In this document: one piece after another, positions 32,541 through 43,511 of the stretch
How positions within the stretch are numbered: the stretch's first letter is position 1
Layout of the letters: every line of letters begins with the position of its first letter
Assembly (NCBI GenBank): GCA_030847615.1
Contig: JAUMIR010000001.1
Span: forward strand, 67,345,501 to 67,409,500
DNA from: Gambelia wislizenii
Taxonomy: Eukaryota; Chordata; Lepidosauria; Squamata; Crotaphytidae
Reading direction: 5' to 3'
DNA length: 64,000 nt
Notes under the pieces: generated by a model
The model's input: only the letters and a program-made list of their open reading frames with translations
Databases searched by the model: none
Told to the model about the DNA's origin: nothing
Translations under genes and position numbers: made by a program

Positions 32541-33110
32541 TCCTCCTCCAAAGCAGTAGCCTTTTATTGGTGAGGTCTAAACAAAAGAATCTTTAGTGCT
32601 CAGACACAAGCCTCCTAGTTCCAGAAGCTTGGAGAATGGAGCAGGCAGAGCTAAAGGAAAATTTGTCCTATGTGCCTCTCCTAGCTAGGCCCAAACCTTC
32701 TCACAGGAAACCTTAGCTCATCCTCTTCTGGAATTCTCTTCCAAGTTATATAGTGATGGTTAACCCTACTGAATGCAAATATCACAGTGAGTTGTGTATT
32801 AGTGTCTGCATCCAGCACAACCATCCACTTGGTGGCCAGTGCCACAAACACCACAATGTCCCAGATAGACTACTTCCGGAACTGGAGAGAATGAAAAGAG
32901 GGTGGAGACATCACCCTTCTTAGTATGACCACCCCCATCCTTAATATGATACATTCTGAAAATAAGGCCCATTCCGTATGAAACATTTGTGCTGAGAATG
33001 GTACATACTGCAATTGGTTTCCATCTGTATCAGTGGTACAGTGGCTTGCAAAATTTGTTCAGATGAAAAGTTGCCACTTGTAACAGTCCAGTCTAGTGTT
33101 GTCACATAGT
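32541..33110. other. No recognised feature
   Basis: Intronic DNA without a recognisable gene or repeat. Confidence 0.4.
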
Positions 33111-33111
33111 T

Positions 33112-33440
33112 AGTATTTTATTTGTTTTTTTTGTGTACATCTATGTTTTGGCAATACATTTCAATTATATTCTCAGAGTGGTTTACCAACTGAGTAAAAC
33201 AATTAAAAGATAAATATAAAAAAGTATAATAAGCTGTATGCCACAACAATAGAAAAGCAGCATAAAACAGCAGGCTATTTAAAAAGAAAAACAGATGCAA
33301 AAAGCCCAGGAAAATAGAAGGCCTTTGCCTGGAACTAAATGGACAATAAGGCCAGAATCCTGATGGTGCATAGGCAGTGGTGGCAGGAGAGAAAAGGCCA
33401 AAAATGCAACAGCTGTGAAGGAAGCCAGGCATTGGAGAAA
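33112..33440 (-). mobile_element. Probable LINE 3' region
   Basis: 'attctcagagtggtttacca' followed by A-rich sequence ('aaaagataaatataaaaaag') looks like the reverse of an L2/CR1-type 3' UTR. Only the general pattern supports this. Confidence 0.35.
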
Positions 33441-33589
33441 CAGGCTGAGTGGAACTGGCAGGTTTTGCCTACCTTCTTAATGCAGAGATAGATGTCTATG
33501 GAGACAAGTAACTGTCAAGGGGCCTACCTGTACAAGGGAGGGGCGAACGTAGTGCCCGGCAGTAATAGCAAGTTGCAGCAGCTGCAACT

Positions 33590-34185
33590 TGTCTTAATGG
33601 TGTTTTTGCCCCCAGCAGCCCCCATAAGCTTTGCATCCAAGATGACAGCTGAGACAAGAGAGCCCTCCTCCATTCCCCATCCAGGCAGCGGTGACAACAG
33701 CAGCATGGGGGAGGGGGCGGGAAAGGGACAAGAGGACGAGATAGCCATTCTCCCTCCTCTGTCCTCCCGGGAGTGGTGACAGAGAGACAGGGGCAGGGAA
33801 CTTGGGAAGGGAGAAGAGGATGAGAGAGCTCTCCTCCCTTTCCCATCCCCGTAGTGGCAGCGATCCCCAATTGCTCACTAATGGCAAAAAATGGCAGCTG
33901 TGGGTGCTTGCCCTGTCAGAAAGCCCTGCCCCCATGCTTGTCCAGCCAGTCAGGGTCATGCTTCTTGTACTCCTATCAAATTGCTGTCCTAACGAGGGGA
34001 GAATTTGTAAAACTCTAAAAACTCCAGGAAAAGCTGAGAAAGCTTTTCTTGGAGTTTTTGCTGTTTTGGGGCCCCTTTTTTCTGAATATGGCATAATGAC
34101 ACAGATTCCCATTAAGACAGGTAGACTTCTCCTTGAATTCCACGAGGAGTATTTTCACCAGTTAAACAACCCCTATGTGTTTGCT
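33590..34185. repeat. Interspersed repeat family shared with 12030-12595 (copy 2)
   Basis: It carries 'cagcccccataagctttgca', 'tccaagatgacagctgagac', 'ccagtcagggtcatgcttct', 'gaatatggcataatgacaca' and 'cccattaagacag', ending 'gaattccacgaggagtattt', in the same order as copy 1. This copy has an extra GC-rich central stretch (33660-33890). A 172-codon minus-strand frame crosses it and is chance. Confidence 0.65.
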
Positions 34186-34189
34186 GAAG

Positions 34190-35600
34190 GACTATGTCAT
34201 CACAAATTTTCTTTGTTGTGAAAACAGGCCAATGCTCTGGCTTAGTATAAGACATCTTCCTACATTCCTAACCATCACAGCAGGAAAAATTTAAATGCAA
34301 ACACAGATCACAGCTGGAGAAAAGGTACTACATACATAGCACAGCAGACCTCAAATATTTGGAATGGGATTTTGGTGAAGGCCCACTGCCTACTGTGACA
34401 ATCCTCTTTTGGTAGATTAGTGTCTTTTCTGACTGGTAAAATTAAATGCTGCAGTACTGCTAGGATGTGGACCTTACTGATAGAGTGAAAAGTCAAGAAA
34501 AAACAATACCCAACCACAGTATTATGATAATAACAAGGAATCTGCCTGCTGTGCTCTGTTGCTCTCTGCCTATTCAAAGTGGAGGCTCTGTGTATAGTGC
34601 CTTGTCAAGGAAATCTTTTACTTCTTAGCAGATAAAGACAGCAATTGGTTCCAGCATGGATTGATTTAAATCAGTGATTTAAATCACGAAGCAGAAAGCC
34701 TTTTTTAAAGCATTAATTTTAATCAAGTTTTCCATGTAAGAAAAAGTCAGCCTATCCATAATGCAGAGTGACTGAAGCAGTCTGATGGCTTTCATTAGCT
34801 TTCTCCCCAATGTCATGGAGCCAGGAGTAGCACTGTTTTGTTAAGGTATCTCCTTCCCCTCCATCATATTCCCAAGATGACCAAAACTGGATGATATTTG
34901 TGGGTTTAATTCTGACATCTCAGTCCACAGATAAATGCTGCTACTAGTATATCACATTAAGATGATACCCTCTCACAAGTACAGAATTCTCCCATATACC
35001 TTTTTTTAACCCTGCAAAACTTCAAACAAAAATATTCTGTGACAGGTGTGAATCAAAACATACTTTATTTCCAGACTCACAGCCCATACTCTTTGGTCAA
35101 TATTGTTTCTCAGTAACTTCAGACCACATGCCAGGGTGATTGTGGCTTTTGCGTAAAACTTTTAAATTGACACAACCTGAACCATTTAATCAAAATGAGA
35201 GCCATTTCTTTAACATGTCAGGAAGCAAATAAAATTCAGACATTTCAAGGCAGCAAGTAAAATAGATTTTTAAGCCAAACATTGACCTGTAATCAATGTA
35301 ACATTTATTTTGTATTTTTATCCTGTTTTTCCTCCAGGGAGCTCGTATATTCTCCCCTTCCTCCCACATATACTTTTTTCCTCATAAAAATCTGAGCAAT
35401 GATGAACTGGTCTAGGGTTATCTAGTGAGTTTTGTGGCTCACATAGAATATGAATTTAGGTCTTGCCAGTGTCAAGCTAACAATCTAACCACTTACTACA
35501 CTTAAGAGTTATCAAGCAAGGGCCAAGATCCTACATTGCCAAGTGTACTGTAAGAGTTCCATAGGCTGAACTCCTCTGTGGCTCCCTACACACCACCCCC
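34190..35600. other. No recognised gene
   Basis: Intronic DNA. It includes the duplicated palindrome at 34662-34686 and otherwise nothing identified. Confidence 0.4.
34662..34686. repeat. Two adjacent TGATTTAAATCA palindromes
   Basis: TGATTTAAATCA is a perfect 12-bp palindrome. It occurs twice with one G between, and a related 'taattttaatcaag' follows 40 bp later. It may be a repeat end or a homeodomain-type binding cluster. Confidence 0.8.
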
Positions 35601-35609
35601 AGGGCTCAT

Positions 35610-36105
35610 AGTTTTGCTGCATTATCCCCTGAATGGTCATTCCCATGGCTGGTAGAGATCATAGAATCATAGAATTGTAGAGTTGGAAGAGACCACGAGG
35701 GCCATCCAGTCCAACCCCCTGCCACGCAGGAAATCACGATCAAAGCATCCCCGACAGATGGCCATCCAGCCTCTGTATAAAGACCTCCAAGGAAGGAGAC
35801 CCCACCACGCTCCAAGGGAGTGTGTTCCACTGCCAAACAGCTCTGACTGTCAAAAAGTTCCTCCTAATGTCGAGGTGGAATCTCTGTTCCTGGAGCTTGC
35901 ATCCATTGGCAGGAGGGAGGGATCAGAGCAGCATCTGGCTAAGCCCCATAGTAAAACACAGTTCAATAGCATCTTCCTCAAGCAGTACATTATGCCATCA
36001 GTCTGTGTTTGGTTATGAGCATAGCCAGATGCTTCTCTGATCCCCCTTTCATTCTCTTGACAGCCATGGAATGGCCATTCAGGGGGGTTAACACAGCAAA
36101 ACATG
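35610..36105. mobile_element. Palindromic MITE split by a CR1 3' end
   Basis: Left 'catagttttgctgcattatc' + 'ccctgaatggtcattcccat' and right 'atggccattcaggggggtta' + 'acacagcaaaacatg' are inverted. An inner pair 'gggatcagagcagcatctgg' / 'ccagatgcttctctgatccc' is also inverted. Without the CR1 insertion the MITE would be about 230 bp. Ends and duplication are not resolved. Confidence 0.7.
35656..35917 (-). mobile_element. CR1 3' end within the MITE
   Basis: 'catagaatcatagaattgta' then 'gagttggaagagaccacgag' is the antisense CR1 terminus, including its 8-bp tail repeat. It is about 95% similar by eye to 46058-46310. It is truncated at 'gcatccattg'. Open frames across it are antisense shadows of CR1 ORF2. 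Confidence 0.9.
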
Positions 36106-36192
36106 AAATCGATACCACCCTCCAAAACAAGACTTACTCAGGCACAAGGTGGACTTAGCTTGCATATGTTACTAACAGGATGCCGGCCACTA

Positions 36193-36422
36193 CAGTTGTC
36201 ACTTTGCATTCGCTGGGATTTGGTTCCAGGACTGCCTGTGGATATCAGAATCCATGAATACTCAAGTCCCATTATATGCCATAGCATAGCAAAATGGTGT
36301 CCCTTATATAAGATGGCAAAATCAAGGTTTGTTTTTTGGATTATTATTTTTTAAAGAATATTTTCAAGCCATGAATACTTAAATCCATGAATACCAAATC
36401 TGTGGATACGGAGGGACAACTG
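36193..36422. mobile_element. Tigger/pogo-like MITE (copy 3 of 4)
   Basis: 230 bp with TA on both sides (36191-36192, 36423-36424). Ends are CAGTTGTCACTTTGCATTCG and 'gtggatacggagggacaact' followed by g. The internal sequence differs from copies 1 and 2, so it is a separate subfamily. Confidence 0.82.
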
Positions 36423-36424
36423 TA

Positions 36425-37281
36425 ATTGCAAGCCCATTTTCCAAATAGGCTGGCTTAGTTATGTATCAGGATGTGCCTCTTATAGTCAGGTATGTCACAT
36501 GGATGATTCAGTCAATACCTTCACTACCTGGCAGTTCAAGATTGTTGTACACTTGCAGCATATGTGACTCGGGCCAAGTCATAGCACAGGTATCATGGTG
36601 ACCATGGTGAAAAAACACAACACAGTTAATTAGCTGTACATATCAGAAGGAGAGGAGTTGATGACAAGGTAGGTAATGCATCTTTTTCCTTGTGGGACGC
36701 ACATCAGTCAGGGAGCCTGGCAAACAAGGGATTAACTATGTTCTGCAGATGAATCTGAAGGGGTAACACTTCACATAGCAAGAAATTTCTTTTAAATTGA
36801 TGTCTTTCCTTCCTGCTTGCCACAATGAACTATGTATGGATTTTTGAATAGCTTGTGGTCATATGGATCTCCTTCAGAGGAAGAATAAATATGCAAGATC
36901 TAACACAGATGCAAATGTAAATGGCAGAATCAGCTCCAGACATTTTGCTACCTGAAGTGGAGTAGCAAATGATGCTCCTCACCCCACTAAGGGGCATAGT
37001 GCCCCAAACCAGCCAAGCTTATTTTGGTGCCAGAGACAGAAAATCCCTCAAGCACCTCTCCCCACCTCTAGCCATAACAAATACAATAATTTTTAAAATT
37101 AAATAGCTAACAATTTTCTGTCCTTTTGTGACACTCAAAATCTGTTGCCTGAGGTGGCTCCATCATTCTGCTTCATGGTGGGGTTGCCCTGTGTTGATTG
37201 ACTCCTCCCTCTGCAAGGGAAAGGAAATGGTTGCTGTGGAGAAGTAGTGTGACTCCAGTGTCTGGTGCCACTCTCTTACAG
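36425..37281. other. Intron upstream of the first supported exon
   Basis: No further gene feature is seen. 36940-37190 looks like an old degraded repeat ('ttgcctgaggtggctccatc'). The pyrimidine tract and 'cttacag' acceptor of the next exon close the interval. Confidence 0.5.
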
Positions 37282-37406
37282 GCTCCTTAAATCTCTTGGT
37301 TCACGTGAAGAATAAACAACCCACTCAAGCCTTGTCACTCAAGGGGGACAAAGGAAATACCTGGCAACAAGCACATGTTCCTATCAACCCTGCAGGACCT
37401 TTCCAG
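37282..37406 (+). CDS. MDGA2: MDGA2-like exon: MAM domain, middle part
   Basis: A 125-bp exon between acceptor 'ctctcttacag' and donor 'gtaagc'. The first two bases finish a split codon (phase 1 entry, giving Gly if the previous exon ends in G), and 41 whole codons follow. It encodes SLNLLVHVKNKQPTQA, then WQQAHVPINPAGPFQ. This is the strand region of a MAM domain just before the conserved 'I-x-F-E-G-V-R-G' strand, which is encoded by the next exon. MDGA proteins are GPI-anchored Ig/MAM cell-surface proteins that bind neuroligins in cis and restrain synapse formation. MDGA2 is preferred over MDGA1 because of the C-terminal exon. I searched upstream for the preceding MAM exon (ending Y-G-K-H-I-type) and did not find it. 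Confidence 0.9.
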
Positions 37407-38315
37407 GTAAGCAGATATATGCGGGCTTTGAGGACATATGTAGCTGCCAGGCATGGGTACCTGGCATGGGTTAGCAAAGCCAATGGCAAAAAAGTACCAA
37501 AGCCTGCTTACTTCTAGTACTGTGGCTATGGAAACAAATTCAATGGACTTAGGACATGCAGGCTGTTTCTCTCTTGAATAGCCAAATACCAATGTTGTTT
37601 GAGCACCAGGTTACTATTTGTAACATTTACTCAAGAGGAACAGATTGTTCATGGGCGTCCTATTATAGATTGGCTTGTGTGATGTGCCTTTCTCCCCAGA
37701 GGTGATATCTATGTTTCTGTACATAAGTATGTGCCTTGAGCAGTGGTCTGTGAAAGCTGGCATGTGCTGACTACCTTGTCATTGGTGAATGAATATCTTT
37801 CTATAGGACATTGGTTAGAAGCAGACATTACAGGAAATACATGGCTGCCATCAAAAGCATCACCCCTGCACTGTACTATAGGTGCACAGCTGAGGGTTGA
37901 GCCCGGGGAGATTTGGGTTGAAATTCCCCTCAGTCATGAAGCTCACTGTGCAACCTTTAATCTTCACATTGGTGTAATGGTAAATGGAACATTCTCATTC
38001 TTACTGGCAGCTGTTGTGGAGAAAAGGACATTTTCAGCTCAGTGACAGAACATGATTCTATACAATCACAGTGAAGACAGACTGAGTATGGTATAATTTT
38101 TATAAGTGGCATGAATAGCTGGCTAGAACCCTGAACAGGATGAACAGGATGAATTTCGTTGAAGATGCTACTGGTATACTTTATATTACTGGGAAGGCGA
38201 TAGGGAGGTGTCAAGCCATTGCTCCATACCAGACTGAGGACTTTTCCAATTGTACCTGAACATGCCAGGGACTGTTTGTTGTGCTTTTTATTATACACTT
38301 GGTTATAAAATCATT
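37407..38315. other. Start of the 16.4 kb intron
   Basis: Intronic DNA after donor 'gtaagc'. No gene is recognised. Confidence 0.6.
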
Positions 38316-38410
38316 AAAAAATGCCCCCCAAAAAAACCATGCCAGGGATTGAACCTTCTATATGTGAAGCAAGTACTCTAGCCCAAACTATAGCCCTTCC
38401 TCTAAGTGCA
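38316..38410 (-). mobile_element. tRNA-derived SINE fragment
   Basis: The reverse strand of 'accatgccagggattgaacc' followed by 'tatgtgaagcaagtactcta' gives a tRNA-like B box and an A-box-side region, as in the SINE at 52494-52615. Confidence 0.6.
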
Positions 38411-38529
38411 CATTTCCTTGTTGGGGAACCGAGTCTTATTCTCTTGAGTGACAGGCAGAGATACTCTCATTTCAGTTCAGTGGCACCTAGAGTTTGGGAT
38501 GTTACTTTAGAAAAATGGTAAACATAATT

Positions 38530-39177
38530 TTACAATTAGAATGTTGTTATATATTTTTTAAAGTAGTCAAAGATGAACCTGTAAAAGATTGCATGATAAG
38601 GAGGGTCCAGAACTTTAGGCATAATGTCCAAATGGATGTTTGGGGGAAAATGTGGACCAAAGATATAAAATTCATTTTGTGTAGTAACTTAAAAGAAAAC
38701 ATTTATAAGATGATGTATAGATGGTCTTTAACCCCAAATAAGTAGTTGAAAACGTCTAAGAATGATTCAAACCAATGCTGGGGATGATCTGATAAGGAGG
38801 GCTCCTTTTTTCGTATGTGGTGGACTTGCAAGAAAACAAAATGTTATTGGCCTAAGAATTCTATGCTAATTCAAAAATGTTTAAAGGTAGTTCTTGCAAT
38901 GCCACCAGAAATGTTTTTGCTGGGTGTTATGGAAAGAGAACTGGATAGCAAGTATGGACAACTTCTTATATATTTGAAAAGAGCACCAAGAATATTGTTC
39001 ACTTAAATTTGGAAACAGACTGAAAGACTGACAACAGAAGAATGGATTGTTAAGGTTGTCAAGTTAGCTCAAATTGCCAAGCTAACATTGGTTTTAAAGC
39101 ATAAACCCACTGAAGGTATTTTGAAAGACTGGAAATCGTTTATGTACTTTTTGAGCAATAAGAAATCTAACAATGTA
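38530..39177 (+). pseudogene. L1 LINE ORF2 C-terminus
   Basis: Two degraded frames follow the L1 ORF2 tail in order: 'FILCSNLKENIYKMMYRWSL', then MWWTCKKTKCYWPK (an L1 C-terminal W-W-x-C-x-x-x-x-x-x-W box), then MFLLGVMERELDSKYGQLL. It is 5'-truncated before the RT. The last codons (around 'KKSNNVR') are cut by a Tigger-like MITE at 39178. Confidence 0.82.
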
Positions 39178-39409
39178 CGGGTCGACCTTGGTATCTGGGG
39201 GGGGGGGAATATGTTCCAAGACCACCAGCACCCCGGATACCTGAAACTGTGGATAATAAGAAACCCAATTATTTTCAATGAGAAGAACACTGGAGGTTTA
39301 CCATGGAATCACATTGGAGGACCTACAAATGCCTAGAGAGAACATACATTTTCAGATGTGGATAAGTGAAACCATGGATACCAAATCAATGGATACGGGA
39401 GTCAACCTG
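39178..39409. mobile_element. Tigger/pogo-like MITE (copy 4 of 4), inside L1
   Basis: 232 bp flanked by TA (39176-39177, 39410-39411). Ends are CGGGTCGACCTTGGTATC and 'gatacgggagtcaacctg', inverted with a few mismatches. A G run lies just inside the left end. It shares the 'ttggaggaccta' block with copies 1 and 2. Confidence 0.85.
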
Positions 39410-39411
39410 TA

Positions 39412-39810
39412 ATAATTTGTGTCTATGCTTACTAGTAATTCATAGTTGGATATGTAATGGTAAAATAATATATATTTTCTCTTTTAGGTCCCACCCCCAT
39501 TACAGTTAGGATTGGGGGGGTCAGAGCCCTTTTGTGTTTTAGTTAGCTAGTATTTCATGTTTTAGTTAGTGTTTATTGTTTCAGTTTAGTGTTTTAGTAT
39601 TGTGCTTGAGATATAGTTTATTTTTAGTCTTAGTTATATATGTGTGTGTATCTCCATATACGTATATATGTATATCTTTTTCCTTTCCTCCCTTTTTTTC
39701 TTGCTTTTGTTCTTTTCTCTACTTTGGTTGTGAACTAATAAATTTTCTCTACTTTGGTTGTGAACTGTTTGTGTTAAAACTCATAAATACATTAAAAATA
39801 CCAAAAAAGA
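39412..39810 (+). mobile_element. Probable L1 3' UTR and tail
   Basis: T-rich sequence resuming after the MITE, with a 29-bp tandem duplication of 'ttctctactttggttgtgaa' (39716 and 39745), ending in A-rich 'aataccaaaaaagaaagaa'. It is assigned to the L1 by position and tail only. Confidence 0.5.
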
Positions 39811-40084
39811 AAGAATTTTATTATAATTTTAAAGTAACTCTCTGCTTTCCAAATTCTTAAAAAGTAGCTAAAACAATTTTAATGTCACCTCAAAACCCAT
39901 GTCAGACAATGAGGCAGCAGCACTTGGGACCATGCAACATTCCAGGCCACACCCCCTCGGAATTATATAAGTAACGTTACAAGTTGCAATTACACCAGAA
40001 AGGGAGTAAAATAAGTTATTAGTTAAATCTGTCAACAATGCATAGTTGTTACAAAAAAAATAAAATGTATCAGTTAATTGGTTT

Positions 40085-40185
40085 TTTAAACCTGTTTTTA
40101 TTATGAATTTTTTTTTTGGCTATATTGTGGGCCACTTTGGGTTCCATATTGGGAGTAAGGCAGGATATAAAAATTTTAAAATACT
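40085..40185 (+). mobile_element. L2 LINE tail
   Basis: 'gggccactttgggttccata' then 'ttgggagtaaggcaggatat' matches the L2 tail at 41690-41730. Only about 100 bp. Confidence 0.6.
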
Positions 40186-40189
40186 AACT

Positions 40190-40799
40190 GGTTACTTCCA
40201 AACTCTGGTGATGGCACCAGGAGAGAAAAGGGAAGGTTCTTCTTTGTGGTCTCTGTGAATCCACACAATTGGGTAAGGAAGGAAATCTGAGGCCACTGCT
40301 GTCAGTGGTAGCCACGTTTCATAGATTATTTCATTCTTCCATAGGGAACAACTGTGTTAGAAGGCACCTTTGGTTTCTGAATCGAGCAAATTGTTGCTTC
40401 TGTTGTCACTGATTTGCAGTAAGTGCTGTGTGCTGTTCATCATTGATTGTAGGATGCCTCTATTTACTTGTTTGCTTACTGTCCCTGCCCACAGAAATAT
40501 AGCAGGTAAAGTTTTTCTTGGTAATGAAATAAATAGGAGGAAAAATGTGATCTGCTCCATACGTCACGTCTGCCAACCCTGTTTTGTTACATCTGCTATA
40601 GAATGGGTATGTGCAAAATTCAGGAGCCATACAATAGTTTGCTATGCCTTTTGCAAGTACTAAGACAGGTACCCCTTGTGACTTTGACTATAATTGTTCA
40701 TGAATGCTGTTCCCTATCCAGGTTTTTAATATTAGCTTTATTTCTGGAGAGATGTTGTCTAATGGATAAAATATAGAAGCGGTTTAGATTTAATATCCA
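40190..40799. other. No recognised feature
   Basis: Intronic DNA without a recognisable gene or repeat. Confidence 0.4.
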
Positions 40800-41760
40800 A
40801 AATGTCAGATCTGGCTACAGTGACACATGCCTTGATTATATTCTGTTTGGATTACTGTAATGCACTCTATGAGGGGCTGCCTTTGGAGACTGTTCAGGCC
40901 AAAATGCTGCGGCCTGGCTCTTGACCGGGACTGGGGACAGGAATCATGTGACTCCCCTGTTGAAACAGTTCCATTGGCTACCAGTCCATTTCCTGGCAAA
41001 ATTCAAAGTGCTGGTTTTGACCTTTAAAGCCCTACACAGCTTGGGTCCAGACCAGAGTTTCTCAACAAGGTTTTCCTGGAACCCTAGGGTTCCACAAGAG
41101 GTTGTTAGGGGTTCCACAAGATATTGAGACTGAAAAAAAATAAACATTTTTTTTTTAAGCTGTAGATATAATAATTTTTAGGCAGGGCTTCCCTGAGACC
41201 TGAAAATTGTTTCAAGGGTTCCACCAGGGTAAAAAGGTTGAGAAAGGCTGGTCCAGACTGTTTGAAAGACCGTATCTCCTCATATAAACTGATCATATAA
41301 ACCAATACATGCTTTAAGATCTGCAGAGGAAGGCCTTCTCTCAGTCCCACCACCTTCACAGGTGCGGTTGGTGACAATTCGGGAGAGAACCTTCTCTGTA
41401 GCTGTTCCCAGGCTGTGGAACTCCTTTCCATGAGAGTTCCAGTTGGCCCAATCCCTGCTGTCTTTCCGCTGGGAGGTGAAAACGTTTTTATTTAAGGAGG
41501 CATTTGGTGATGACAGAGAATTTTTTAAGGTGGGAGGTGGGAGTGTAGAGAGTTTTATTTTAGTTTGTTTTAAATATCTTTTGCTGTTGTTTAACATGTG
41601 TTTCTAACTTGTGTTTTTAAATCAGAGTTAGTTTAACTGTATTTTAACTTTTGTATTGAGAGCTTTTAATTGTATTGTCTTATTTACCCTTACTTGGGTT
41701 CCATACTGGGAGAAAGGCGAGATATAAATAAATTAAAATCAATAAATAAATATCAAGAAT
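40800..41760 (+). pseudogene. L2 LINE 3' end, split by a hAT MITE
   Basis: The left part encodes fragments such as DYCNAL and GLPLETVQ, then 'GTGDRNHVTPLLKQFHWLPV' and 'KVLVLTFKALHSLGP'. After the 41053-41250 insertion it continues with 'ctgtttgaaagaccgtatct' and ends in 'gagaaaggcgagatataaat' plus an (AAAT)n tail. It is truncated at the 5' end near 40800. The family is the same as 30770-32540. Confidence 0.85.
41053..41250. mobile_element. hAT non-autonomous element with 8-bp duplication
   Basis: A 198-bp element has ends CAGAGTTTCTCAAC and GTTGAGAAAGGCTG (inverted, two mismatches in 14). The 8-bp GTCCAGAC lies on both sides (41045-41052, 41251-41258). An 8-bp duplication and CAG termini are diagnostic of hAT. 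Removing it and one GTCCAGAC restores the L2 sequence 'gggtccagactgtttgaaag'. Inside is a repeated 'ggttccacaag'. It is non-coding. Confidence 0.93.
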
Positions 41761-43019
41761 TAGGTAAATGTATGAAGATTATTTTGTGTCTTTAGTTATG
41801 GCTCTACTAAAATCAGTGTTAGAATTAGGGAGCCCCACTCTAATATAGGACCTAGGACTTGTTTCAGTATCTGGAAATCATCTTGCCATTAGCAGAGACA
41901 AAATGTTTTGGTAAAACAAATGTGTGCCCAGTAACATTACCATAGCCTGTTTTGGTAAACAGGAGTTGCTTCTGTGCTCAGGGTCTAAGATATTGAGTTT
42001 TAAAACCCCAGAATCACCTTGTAACCTATACTCTAGAATCTTTCAATGCAGAAATAGCTACAGCATCCATTCTGAGAGTCTTTGGGCATAATCTGTAGAA
42101 CTGAAACTCTCTTTACAGTCATTCCCTGTCCTGAGGGAATACTAGGAGCTGTAGTTTCAGGAGGCACATCAGGGACACAACAAATTCTCTTAGAACACAT
42201 GGCAAATGGCAGTTTCTAGGGTGGAATTTGGGGGGAAGCCATAATAACTGAATGTGTTTTAAAAACCAGACATAAATCTGTAGTTTAAACAGGTATTCTG
42301 TCCGAGAATATACATTTATTATTTTAACAGCTTTGTTTTGTGCACTACAGGTGTTTATTCCTAAAGAGTTTACTGTGAATTTTATGCCCTGCATCTTATT
42401 TTCTTTGTTCAGTGTATGGTTTTTTATGAATTCATGAATGTGGTACGGCTGTGCACATTTTGCTTTGTTCTTACTTAGCTCGGAAGTGCATAGCATGCTT
42501 TTGGGTGCCATAAAGCAATAATCAGGTTACTTGCGAATGTGCTGTTCATTGCTTGTAGCTCAGTTATTGCTGTGCACATAATGACAACAGGGATGGGCTA
42601 CTAATTTGTTATCAGTTGGTTGCTTATGAGCCCACTCCAGCATGTATTGGTTCAACTTACAAGCTAGGCATTGTCTTTATTTCTCTTGTAGTAATTATTC
42701 TGATTTCTGGACCATTTAGATTTGACATTGAAGGAAGCATAAACAACAGTGCTCACGAATTCTGGTTTCCATATGCATGTGTGAATGTTACAATTGGGAA
42801 GTGTGGCACGAGGCTTATTTCCCTTCCTCTGCCTGACCTATCTGTTTTTTGTCAGGCAATGAGACTTGGAGATTGCCCAGACCATTTCCAAATGACTGCA
42901 TCAAAATGTCCTACAGATGCATCTAAACTCTTGCATCATTTTCCCAGCTGACTATTCAAGACCCATATTATGATGTCAGGTTTAGGCATAATGGTGAGCT
43001 AGAGAGGGGAATAGCTTTA
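41761..43019. other. No recognised gene
   Basis: Intronic DNA. A plus-strand 111-codon frame (42616-42951) has a hydrophobic segment (FISLVVIILIS) but no recognisable domain and no splice-site pair in frame with the host exons. I treat it as non-coding. Confidence 0.4.
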
Positions 43020-43115
43020 CTGCAGAGAAATAAGACTGCAATCCAATGTCCAAATATCTGGGAGTAAGGTCCATTGAATTCAGTGGGACTTGCTTCAAAA
43101 CAAACACATATCAGA
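43020..43115. repeat. Short interspersed motif family (copy 2)
   Basis: 'agactgcaatccaatgtcc', 'tgggagtaaggtccattgaa' and 'ttcagtgggacttgcttc' are the better preserved form of the motif at 7310. Confidence 0.6.
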
Positions 43116-43511
43116 TTGTGTGTGCTGTTGAGAGGAATAAGCATTTAGCAATTTTGCCACGTTAACAAACAGATTCTGTCCAGCTGTGTAAGTAGTACAA
43201 TGGGTGAGCATAGTGCATCATGAGGCTAACTAAAAGAAAGAATTAACATAAGCTTTCGTAGACTTACTCAGATGCATGGAAATAGACCAATGGCTTGTCT
43301 ACATGAGCCTAATAAAACATTTTTGGACTGTCCTGGGGGCAATCTGTCCAGATGATACTGGTTCAAAACTCCAAATCTGGACCAAACGGTCATCTCAATT
43401 TTCAGCTAGTTCGGTCCCCAAAACATTTTAAACCCCCCTTAAAACACTTTTTCCCAATTTACTCCAGCTCTTACAGGAAAATCCAAAGCACTCTCTGTCA
43501 AGAACAGGCAG

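Noticed and set aside
33594..34112. 172-codon minus-strand open frame
   Set aside because: It crosses the interspersed repeat shared with 12.0 kb, and the other copy does not keep the frame.
1..37281. Upstream MDGA2 exons (first part of MAM, Ig domains)
   Set aside because: Looked for the expected preceding MAM exon and for Ig-like frames with splice sites and found none that I could support. They probably lie outside the window.
42616..42951. 111-codon plus-strand frame with a hydrophobic stretch
   Set aside because: Considered as a host exon or small membrane protein, but it has no splice sites in phase with the flanking MDGA2-like exons and no recognisable family.
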